Both the position numbers and the translations under genes were made by a program. Positions 17,280-23,445 of a stretch of DNA of 46,101 nucleotides are shown here, piece by piece; within the stretch, counting starts at the first letter, position 1, and each line of letters begins with the position of its first letter. Location of the stretch: contig DAIOGK010000026.1 in NCBI GenBank assembly GCA_036745275.1, positions 1-46,101 on the forward strand, read 5' to 3'. The notes beneath the pieces are model-generated. The model ran no database searches, had not been told where the DNA came from, and saw only the letters and a program-made list of their open reading frames with translations. This DNA is from JAIUNP01 sp020161975 (GTDB taxonomy: Bacteria; Pseudomonadota; Alphaproteobacteria; Rhizobiales; Beijerinckiaceae).

Positions 17280-17603
17280 TCAGCCCTTGGATTTCACTTC
17301 CGTGATCGCCTGAGCCATCAATTCGTCCATCGTGCGGCGAATCTGATGTTCGCTCAGGCCTGCGTTGGCCGCATCGAGATCGGCCCTCACCTTGCGCAGA
17401 ACGTCGTCATCGCCCGCTTCTGCGAAATCGGCCATGACAACGCTCTTGGCGTACTCCTCAGCATCGGTGCCCGATTTCCCGAGCTTTTCTGCCGCCCAGA
17501 GGCCCAGCAGCTTGTTGCGGCGGGCTGCGGCCTTGAACTGCACTTCCTCGTCGTAGGCGTATTTCGATTCCGTTGCATCCCTGCGGTTGTCGAAGGTTGT
17601 CAT
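17280..17603 (-). CDS. ATP synthase zeta subunit / DUF1476 (F1-ATPase inhibitor)
   Basis: A 107-residue alpha-helical protein. DUF1476 is the family of the Paracoccus denitrificans zeta subunit, which inserts its N-terminus into F1 and blocks ATP hydrolysis. The family core FKAAARRNKLLGLWAAEKLGK (about residues 22-42) is plain, as are the acidic N-terminus (DNRRDATESKYAYDEE) and the helical bundle that follows. No atp operon genes are nearby; in related genomes this gene also stands alone near purine-synthesis genes. It is divergent from purC across about 310 bases. Confidence 0.92.
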   Translation of the reverse strand: MTTFDNRRDATESKYAYDEEVQFKAAARRNKLLGLWAAEKLGKSGTDAEEYAKSVVMADFAEAGDDDVLRKVRADLDAANAGLSEHQIRRTMDELMAQAITEVKSKG

Positions 17604-17916
17604 GGCTGCTGTTCCTCGCTGGCAGTCGTGTCCGGTCCGGCATCACGCTGCGGTCAAACCCGTCTTCCAGATAAGCGGTGCGGCATGGCAAATCAATCGC
17701 AGGCGACGAAAGTTGCAAGGTGCGGGCGCTGTTACGTTTACGTTGTCGGGATTCGGGGCCCCGTCGTCATTGTGCCGCAATTGGCATTGCTTTAGGGTGC
17801 AACCGGGTTATGGCGCCGCCCGCAGTCCGATTCGGCGCCGGACGCCGCCACCGCCGGCGCTTCAGCAAAGGAGCCACGGCCCCTCAATGGATTTTCTGAA
17901 AACACGGTACACACCG
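17604..17916. promoter_or_regulatory. Divergent zeta-subunit / purC control region
   Basis: A stretch of 313 bases without a gene I can support. It must hold both promoters. A tentative purC-side promoter is TTGCTT (17787-17792) with TATGGC 16 bases on (17809-17814), a weak match. AAAGGAG at 17867-17873 precedes an in-frame ATG (17887), 10 codons before the preferred purC start. I see no riboswitch fold or PurR-like box that I could defend. Confidence 0.3.
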
Positions 17917-18681
17917 ATGAATCGCCGCCGCCGCATTTACGAGGGCAAGGCCAAGGTCCTCTACGAAGGTCCCGAGCCGGGGACCCTCATCCAGCATTTC
18001 AAGGACGATGCCACCGCGCTCAATGGCAAGAAACACGAGGTGATCGACGGCAAGGGTGTGCTGAACAACCGCATTTCCGAGTTCGTCTTCTCGCATCTCA
18101 ATTCGATCGGTGTGCCGACCCATTTCATCAAACGGCTGAATATGCGCGAGCAGCTCATCCGCGAGGTTGAGATCGTTCCGCTTGAGGTCGTGGTGCGCAA
18201 TGTCGCCGCCGGCTCGCTCGCCGCCCGCCTCGGCATCGAGGAAGGTACGCAACTGCCGCGGTCGATCATCGAGTTCTATTACAAGAACGACGCGTTGAAC
18301 GATCCGATGGTCTCCGAAGAGCACATCACGGCCTTCGGCTGGGCGACCCCGCAGGAGATTGACGACATCATGGCGCTCGCCATTCGCGTCAACGATTTCC
18401 TGTCCGGCCTGTTTCTCGGCGTCGGCATCCGCCTTGTCGATTTCAAGATGGAATGTGGCCGGCTTTGGGAAGGGGAAATGATGCGCATCGTCGTCGCCGA
18501 CGAGATCAGCCCTGATTCCTGCCGTCTCTGGGACATCAAGTCGAACGACAAGATGGATAAGGATCGCTTCCGCCGCGACATGGGCGGAATGATCGAAGCC
18601 TATTCGGAGGTTGCCCGTCGCCTCGGCATCATTGCCGAGAACGAACGGGGCAACGGCACAGGCCCCAAGCTGGTTCAGTGA
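17917..18681 (+). CDS. purC: Phosphoribosylaminoimidazole-succinocarboxamide synthase (SAICAR synthetase)
   Basis: Joins CAIR and aspartate with ATP in de novo purine synthesis. The start at 17917 (MNRRRRIYEGKAKVLYEGPE) is the conserved rhizobial N-terminus and gives 254 residues, the family norm. A second in-frame ATG at 17887 has a better placed AAAGGAG and would add 10 residues, so the start has some doubt. Signatures: VPLEVVVRNVAAGSLAARLG, SIIEFYYKNDALNDPM, VDFKMECGR and DEISPDSCRLWD. purS, purQ and purL are not adjacent. A strong bidirectional terminator follows. Confidence 0.97.
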   Translation: MNRRRRIYEGKAKVLYEGPEPGTLIQHFKDDATALNGKKHEVIDGKGVLNNRISEFVFSHLNSIGVPTHFIKRLNMREQLIREVEIVPLEVVVRNVAAGSLAARLGIEEGTQLPRSIIEFYYKNDALNDPMVSEEHITAFGWATPQEIDDIMALAIRVNDFLSGLFLGVGIRLVDFKMECGRLWEGEMMRIVVADEISPDSCRLWDIKSNDKMDKDRFRRDMGGMIEAYSEVARRLGIIAENERGNGTGPKLVQ

Positions 18682-18705
18682 TCGCCGGGAAGCTCTGGCC
18701 AAACG

Positions 18706-18737
18706 AAAAACGGCGGCTCCGAGGGGCCGCCGTTTTT
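18706..18737. terminator. Bidirectional terminator between purC and queD
   Basis: A 14-bp stem (18706-18719 with 18724-18737, one G-T pair) and a CGAG loop, flanked by an A-run on the left and a T-run (18733-18737) on the right. It can terminate purC on the plus strand and queD on the minus strand. It lies 24 bases after the purC stop. Confidence 0.88.
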
Positions 18738-18753
18738 GTCTGAAGCGCTTCGG

Positions 18754-19266
18754 TCAGAATGGCCGCTTTTCGTAAGAAGCTGAATTGCCCGAATGCTCGC
18801 GCACCTCGACTGATTCGAGCCAGACGCGCCCCTGTGTTTCCTTCTCGATGATTGGCGCGACGTGATCGAACACGATCCGGGAGGTCGCCTCGCAACCGAC
18901 GGCGGGAAGAATGCGCAGGTCGACCAGCCCCTTGGCGTGCATGTCCTGGAATGTGGCGAGATGCGGGTCGTCCTCGGCCACCACCATCGTGTGGTCGAAC
19001 ATATGCCGCAACCAGGCGCGAACCTCCTTCATGCCTCCGAAATCGAAACACCAGTTCCGTTCGTCGAGATTGAAGGTGGCGAACACGAATTTCACGCTCA
19101 AGGCATAGCCATGGACGAGGCTGCAATGGGAATGGGTTGCCCGCCATTGCCGGAAACAGCAGGACAATCCCTCGTTATGGTCGAAATGCTTGGTCGAACG
19201 GTAAATCTCGCCCGTCATCCCGCTTTGAGCGCGCGCGATGGCGATGGGAGAGAGGTGCTTGTTCAT
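18754..19266 (-). CDS. queD: 6-carboxy/6-pyruvoyl-tetrahydropterin synthase family protein (QueD-like)
   Basis: A 170-residue member of the QueD/PTPS family, which acts on 7,8-dihydroneopterin triphosphate, the FolE product. The start at 19266 overlaps the folE stop (ATGA) and has GGAG upstream, indicating coupled translation; a later ATG (19218) is less supported. Seen: TKHFDHNEGLSCCFRQWRA, the Cys/His cluster HSHCSLVHGY, FDFGGMKEVRAWLRHMFDHT, AVGCEATSR and VEVREHSGNSASY. The usual CxxxHGH zinc motif is HGY here, with extra His just before the Cys, so this is a divergent subgroup. It is longer than the 120-residue E. coli QueD. The product could be a queuosine precursor or a reduced pterin; the context favours a pterin link. 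Confidence 0.85.
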   Translation of the reverse strand: MNKHLSPIAIARAQSGMTGEIYRSTKHFDHNEGLSCCFRQWRATHSHCSLVHGYALSVKFVFATFNLDERNWCFDFGGMKEVRAWLRHMFDHTMVVAEDDPHLATFQDMHAKGLVDLRILPAVGCEATSRIVFDHVAPIIEKETQGRVWLESVEVREHSGNSASYEKRPF

Positions 19267-19931
19267 TTGCCAGGCTCCAACACGGCGCACTCCTGCAGGA
19301 ACTCCTGCCGGAGTGCCTGATTGCGTTGCAACTCACCATAGAAGCAAGAATTGACCATGCGGCTCTGATGGCTTGCGCGTACGCCGCGATGGGTCTTGCA
19401 CATGTGCACGGCGCTGATGCGGACAGCAAGGCCGCGCGGATTGGTCATTTCTACAATGAAGTTCTGGATTTGCTTGACCAGTTCTTCCTGAATCTGGAGG
19501 CGTGACGAGAAATACTCCACGATGCGGTCATATTTCGACAGTCCGATGATCTTGCCTTCCACGGACGGAAGAACGCCGATATAGGCATGGCCATAGATTG
19601 GCATCATGTGATGGGCGCACATCGAACGCACCTCGATCGGTCCGGTGACGATCAGATCGTCATAGGACTGGGCATTCTCGAATTCGGTGATCTTCGGCGC
19701 ATCCTCGAAGCGGCCGGCCAGCAGTTCCTCCACGAACATCTTGGCGACGCGCTGCGGTGTTTCGCGGGTGTTATGATCGTTCCGATAGTCGATCCTGAGA
19801 ATATCGAACAATTCCTCGATCTTCTGCGCCGCCTGTGCCTTCAGCGTTTCACGGTCGGCCGGATTGGAGAAACCCTCAACCGACTCGTTGCACAGCTTGG
19901 CTGGAACCATTCTCACAATGTTGGATTTCAT
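19263..19931 (-). CDS. folE: GTP cyclohydrolase I
   Basis: Converts GTP to 7,8-dihydroneopterin triphosphate, the entry to folate, pterin cofactors and 7-deazaguanines. The start at 19931 (MKSNIVRMVPAKLCNESVEG) has TTTGAGGAACGC before it and gives 222 residues, the normal length. The frame is open 45 codons further upstream without homology. Zinc ligands are visible: Cys and His in SMCAHHMMP and Cys in AVHMCKTHRG. RNDHNTRETPQRVAKMF and KIIGLSKYDRIVEYFSSRLQ are family-standard. It is cotranscribed with the QueD-like gene (4-base overlap) and divergent from the PruR-like gene. Confidence 0.97.
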   Translation of the reverse strand: MKSNIVRMVPAKLCNESVEGFSNPADRETLKAQAAQKIEELFDILRIDYRNDHNTRETPQRVAKMFVEELLAGRFEDAPKITEFENAQSYDDLIVTGPIEVRSMCAHHMMPIYGHAYIGVLPSVEGKIIGLSKYDRIVEYFSSRLQIQEELVKQIQNFIVEMTNPRGLAVRISAVHMCKTHRGVRASHQSRMVNSCFYGELQRNQALRQEFLQECAVLEPGK

Positions 19932-20305
19932 GCGTTCCTCAAATAGTCCCGCCTGGCCAACCCCCTTGGCCAGAATTTCAAGGACGAATACGGATCGTAA
20001 ACGGTATTGATGAAAATTCAAATGTCTTTGAAAAAATTTGCTGCGTTGCAGGCGGCTTTGGGCCATGGTTGCAATATGACAGAATTATAAATTGCAGCGC
20101 GGCGTTCATGTAGTTCTTGTTGTTAAAGTTTTGTTTATTTTTATTAACGGAACGTAAGGTTGCAACATTGCAAGTTTCCGGGAAGCGCGAATCCGATTTT
20201 ATCGCAATCGTCAGCATTTTAGCTATTTTGCGACGGCATCATTAATCGTTGATTTATGGTTCGGGCGCATGATCCTGGCGGTTTTGCAAGCTAGGAGACG
20301 CTAAA
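19932..20305. promoter_or_regulatory. AT-rich divergent control region between folE and the pruR-like gene
   Basis: A 374-base spacer, clearly more AT-rich than its surroundings, with no gene I can support. Contents: a hairpin in the folE leader (19953-19973); an 11-base CTGCGTTGCAG (20041-20051); further TTGCA words at 20069, 20092, 20160, 20168 and 20284; and two CtrA-like boxes TTAA-N7-TTTA at 20123-20137 and 20242-20256. TAGGAGACG at 20292-20300 is the ribosome binding site of the next gene. Bidirectional, shared control is likely but inferred. Confidence 0.5.
19953..19973 (-). promoter_or_regulatory. Hairpin in the folE 5' leader
   Basis: Perfect 8-bp inverted repeat (CTGGCCAA / TTGGCCAG; 19953-19960 and 19966-19973) with a C5 loop (G5 in the folE transcript). 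It sits 21 bases before the folE ATG, close enough to influence ribosome access. It has no resemblance I recognise to THF or preQ1 riboswitches. Confidence 0.4.
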
Positions 20306-20827
20306 ATGCGCACACTTGACCGCCGGAAATTTTCGCTTGGAATGATGGGGCTTGGCACTGTTGGCCTCGCCGCGCCTGCACGGGCAGCGTGCCTGCCCAC
20401 CGTCGGTGAGAAGCCTGTCCTGACCATCGACGGAAAGATCGATTGCGTCGGGCCCGATGGTCTTGCCAAGTTCAGCCTGCCGATGCTCGAGAAGATCGGC
20501 ATGACGTCGTTTGCGACCAATACGCCATGGTATTCCGGCCCAATGACCTTCGAGGGCATCCCGATGACGGCGCTGATGGCACTTGTCGGGGCGAAGGGTG
20601 CCAAGCTGACCGCAGTGGCGCTCAATGACTATACCACCGAGATTCCGATCTCGGATTTTGCACAGTACAAACCGATCCTCGCCCTGAAGCGCAACGGCGT
20701 CTACATGCCGGTGAAAGACAAGGGGCCGTTGTTCATCGTCTATCCCTATGACAGCGACTCGGAACTGAAGAGCCAGAAATATTACAGCCGTTCGGCGTGG
20801 CAGGTTGCCCGCCTCACGGTCTCGTAA
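20306..20827 (+). CDS. Periplasmic SUOX/molybdopterin-fold protein, PruR-like pterin sensor candidate
   Basis: A 173-residue exported protein. The N-terminus MRTLDRRKFSLGMMGLG looks like a twin-arginine-type signal peptide with cleavage near Ala26-Ala28. The mature part is a small sulfite-oxidase-type molybdopterin-binding-fold domain. Where catalytic sulfite oxidases have the Mo-binding Cys-containing motif, this protein reads SFATNTPWYSGPMTFEGIPM (69-88), with no Cys. It retains the FEGIPM and DYTTEIPISDF elements and the C-terminal YSRSAWQVARL. Agrobacterium PruR has the same fold, size and position, upstream of dcpA, and binds reduced pterins rather than Moco. The GGDEF-EAL gene follows after 63 bases. 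Generic annotation: molybdopterin-dependent oxidoreductase; I think a pterin sensor is more likely. Confidence 0.8.
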   Translation: MRTLDRRKFSLGMMGLGTVGLAAPARAACLPTVGEKPVLTIDGKIDCVGPDGLAKFSLPMLEKIGMTSFATNTPWYSGPMTFEGIPMTALMALVGAKGAKLTAVALNDYTTEIPISDFAQYKPILALKRNGVYMPVKDKGPLFIVYPYDSDSELKSQKYYSRSAWQVARLTVS

Positions 20828-20841
20828 TCAAACGATACGCC

Positions 20842-20869
20842 GGCCGGTGCGCTTCCAGGCTTACCGGCC
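20842..20869 (+). repeat. Intercistronic hairpin between pruR-like and dcpA-like genes
   Basis: A 7-bp perfect inverted repeat GGCCGGT / ACCGGCC (20842-20848, 20863-20869) with a 14-base loop and no T-run, in the 63-base spacer. It could adjust the ratio of sensor to membrane partner. Confidence 0.4.
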
Positions 20870-20890
20870 AGGCCGCTCCTCAGGTTCCTC

Positions 20891-23335
20891 ATGAAACTTC
20901 TGCGCACGTTCCAGTTCTTTGTCGTCGTATTGATGGCGGTGTGTTTTGCCGGTGCCATCTATACCTCGACCCTTATCGGCCAGCGACAGAAGCTGATCCA
21001 GAAATCTGCCCGCTATAATATTGCCTGGCTTGCAGGCCAGGCCAGTGTCGAGGTTTCCCGCCTGACGCAGGCTGTGGCTGGCTTCGGCGTTCCCGGCAGC
21101 GATATCTCGCGCGACGACGTGCAGCTGAAGCTCGATATCGTCGACAACCGCCTGCGCCTGATGAACAGCGGTGACTTCGATGCCTTCGTCAAGGCCGATC
21201 CCGAACGCCAGGTGATCGTCAATGACCTCGGGAACGTGCTCAGTCAGGTGCAGGGCTTACTTGAACGATCGACCGATCCGAAGCTGCCGCTGCATTTGAT
21301 GTCGATGCTGGAGCCGCTGGACAAGCGGCTTTCGCGTCTTGCCTCTGCCGCCAATGTCTATGGCGGGGAACGGGTGGATGCGGACCAGCACATGCTGCTC
21401 GAGCTTCACTGGGCGTTTTCGACAATGATCGCGGGTCTGGTCATCGGCTGCATTGCGCTGATGGCGATCATGCTGTGGAATTTCCGGGTCCTGAAGCGGA
21501 CCAATGGCGAGTTGCAGGTTATCGCGGGCTCGCTGGAGCAGACCAAGATCGACCTTGAAACGGCGAACCAGGGTATCCAGACCGCCAACGCCGAACTCAA
21601 TCTGCACAACCAGATCCTCAAGATGCGCGATAACGAAATGCGGACACAGAACGTTCGCTTCGATGCCGCGCTCAACAACATGTCACACGGCTTGTGCATG
21701 GCCGGCGCCGACAGTCGGCTGATCGTCTGCAACAACCAGTTCCGCCAGCTGTTCAATATCGATCAGGAGACGGCCCGGCCCGGAACGGCCATTGCCGCGC
21801 TGATGGTGCGCATGGGCGTTGCCCTGAAGCTTGGCGAAAGCGGTACTATGGGTTTGATGCGCGAGCATGACGCGATTGTCAGCGCGCGCACGCCGGCGGC
21901 CTTCACGCGCGACTGCCCGGACGGGCGCTCGATCGCCGTGCATCACCAGCCGATGGTCGATGGCGGCTGGGTGGCAACCTACGAGGACATCACCGAGCGC
22001 CGCAAGGCGGAAGAGCAGATCAGCCACATGGCGCACCATGACGCGCTGACCGGCCTGCCGAACCGTGCCTACTTCCTCAAGCATCTCGAAGAGGCGCTGG
22101 CCAAGATGCGGCGCGGTGAATCGAACTGTGCCGTCCTCTGTCTCGACCTTGACCGCTTCAAGGCGGTGAACGATACGCTTGGCCATCCGGTGGGCGACCT
22201 TTTGCTCAAGCAGGTTTCGCAACGTCTCCAGGCGGCCGTCCAGAAGGAGGATGTCGTGGCCCGCTTCGGCGGTGACGAATTCGCCATCCTGAAAAATTGC
22301 GCCGTCGAACATGACGCGCTGGCCCAGCTTGGCCAGCTTTTGGTGAAGAGCATCTCGACCCCGTTCATGCTCGACGGACACGAGGTATCGGTGGGCACCT
22401 CTGTGGGTATCGCGATTGGCTTCCAGGATGGCACATCGTCCGAGCAACTGCTCAAGAACGCTGACCTTGCGCTTTATCATTCCAAATCTGAAGGGCGCGG
22501 CAACTATCACTTCTTTGAAGCGCGCATGGATGCCAAGATGCAGGCACGGCGCCTCGTCGAGATGGATCTCAGGCGCGCCCTGCCAGGCAACGAGCTCGAA
22601 CTGCATTACCAGCCGCAGGTCAATCTCGCCTCCAACCGGATCACCGGCTTTGAATCGCTGATCCGCTGGCGCCATGCGGAAAAGGGCATGATCTCTCCGG
22701 TGGAATTTGTGCCGATCGCCGAGGAAGTCGGGCTCATCATTCCAATCGGCGAGTGGGTGCTGCGCGAGGCCTGCACCGCGGCCCTCAACTGGCCGGCGGA
22801 TGTGCGGGTGGCGGTCAATCTCTCGCCAGTGCAGTTCCGCGATCGCAACCTTGTCAATGTCGTGCGCAATGTTCTGGCCAAGACGGGCCTTCAAGCGCGC
22901 CGGCTGGAGCTTGAAATCACCGAAACCGCGCTTGTGCAGGACATGGATGTGACCGTGGGAATCCTGCACCAGTTCCGCGACCTCGGCGTTCGAATCTCGC
23001 TTGACGACTTCGGTACCGGCTATTCCTCGCTGAGCTATCTTCGCAGCTTTCCATTCGACAAGATCAAGATCGACAAGTCGTTCGTGCGCGACAGTTCCAC
23101 GCGTCCGGACTGTCTTGCCATCGTCAAGTCGGTGGCGAGCCTGGGCCAGAGCCTCGGCATGACGACGACGGCTGAGGGCGTGGAGACCGAGGAACAGCTC
23201 AACCTGATCCGGCAGATGGGCTGCACCGACGTGCAGGGCTACTACTACAGCCGCCCGCTGCCGCGACCGGAGGCGGAAGCGCTGCTCGGCCGGTTCAACG
23301 GTCATCCGGCCGCGCCGGCCATTGTGGCGGCGTAG
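20891..23335 (+). CDS. Membrane GGDEF-EAL dual-domain protein, DcpA-like
   Basis: A c-di-GMP enzyme of 814 residues anchored in the inner membrane. TM1 is about 7-28, a helical periplasmic domain about 29-175, TM2 about 176-196, then a cytoplasmic coiled coil (about 205-250), a PAS-like domain (about 255-370), GGDEF (375-545) and EAL (555-800). GGDEF is intact (460-464). The inhibitory I-site RxxD position reads QKED, so product inhibition should be absent. EAL is complete: ESL at 588-590, VNLSP, EITET, DDFGTGYSS, KIKIDKSF, AEGVE and QGYYYSRPL. Both synthesis and hydrolysis are therefore possible, as in Agrobacterium DcpA. The periplasmic domain is the expected contact for the protein encoded just upstream. 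Confidence 0.93.
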   Translation: MKLLRTFQFFVVVLMAVCFAGAIYTSTLIGQRQKLIQKSARYNIAWLAGQASVEVSRLTQAVAGFGVPGSDISRDDVQLKLDIVDNRLRLMNSGDFDAFVKADPERQVIVNDLGNVLSQVQGLLERSTDPKLPLHLMSMLEPLDKRLSRLASAANVYGGERVDADQHMLLELHWAFSTMIAGLVIGCIALMAIMLWNFRVLKRTNGELQVIAGSLEQTKIDLETANQGIQTANAELNLHNQILKMRDNEMRTQNVRFDAALNNMSHGLCMAGADSRLIVCNNQFRQLFNIDQETARPGTAIAALMVRMGVALKLGESGTMGLMREHDAIVSARTPAAFTRDCPDGRSIAVHHQPMVDGGWVATYEDITERRKAEEQISHMAHHDALTGLPNRAYFLKHLEEALAKMRRGESNCAVLCLDLDRFKAVNDTLGHPVGDLLLKQVSQRLQAAVQKEDVVARFGGDEFAILKNCAVEHDALAQLGQLLVKSISTPFMLDGHEVSVGTSVGIAIGFQDGTSSEQLLKNADLALYHSKSEGRGNYHFFEARMDAKMQARRLVEMDLRRALPGNELELHYQPQVNLASNRITGFESLIRWRHAEKGMISPVEFVPIAEEVGLIIPIGEWVLREACTAALNWPADVRVAVNLSPVQFRDRNLVNVVRNVLAKTGLQARRLELEITETALVQDMDVTVGILHQFRDLGVRISLDDFGTGYSSLSYLRSFPFDKIKIDKSFVRDSSTRPDCLAIVKSVASLGQSLGMTTTAEGVETEEQLNLIRQMGCTDVQGYYYSRPLPRPEAEALLGRFNGHPAAPAIVAA

Positions 23336-23405
23336 GCCTGCCACCGCATTTGCATGCACAGCGCCTGCCATTCGGCTGATGTTCAGGCGACTTGCCATTC
23401 AACAG

Positions 23406-23444
23406 CCCCCGCGCGTATCAGGGACGCGTTACTGCGGGGGTTTT
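23406..23444 (+). terminator. Terminator-like hairpin overlapping the ndvA translation signal
   Basis: Arms CCCCCGC (23406-23412) and GCGGGGG (23434-23440), with an inner CGCG/CGCG pairing, are followed at once by TTTT (23441-23444). The shape is an intrinsic terminator for the upstream gene. However, the 3' arm is also the only purine-rich block before the ndvA ATG at 23446, so the hairpin could instead hide the ribosome binding site. Confidence 0.6.
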
Positions 23445-23445
23445 C

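Noticed and set aside
19978..20217. A 79-codon open frame on the minus strand in the folE/pruR spacer
   Set aside because: It lies in the AT-rich control region, has no good ribosome binding site or domain, and would cover the CtrA-like box at 20123.
21683..23398. A very long open frame (571 codons) antisense to the DcpA-like gene
   Set aside because: The sense strand encodes complete GGDEF and EAL domains; the antisense product is Arg/His/Leu-rich with no domain. It arises from GC-biased third positions.
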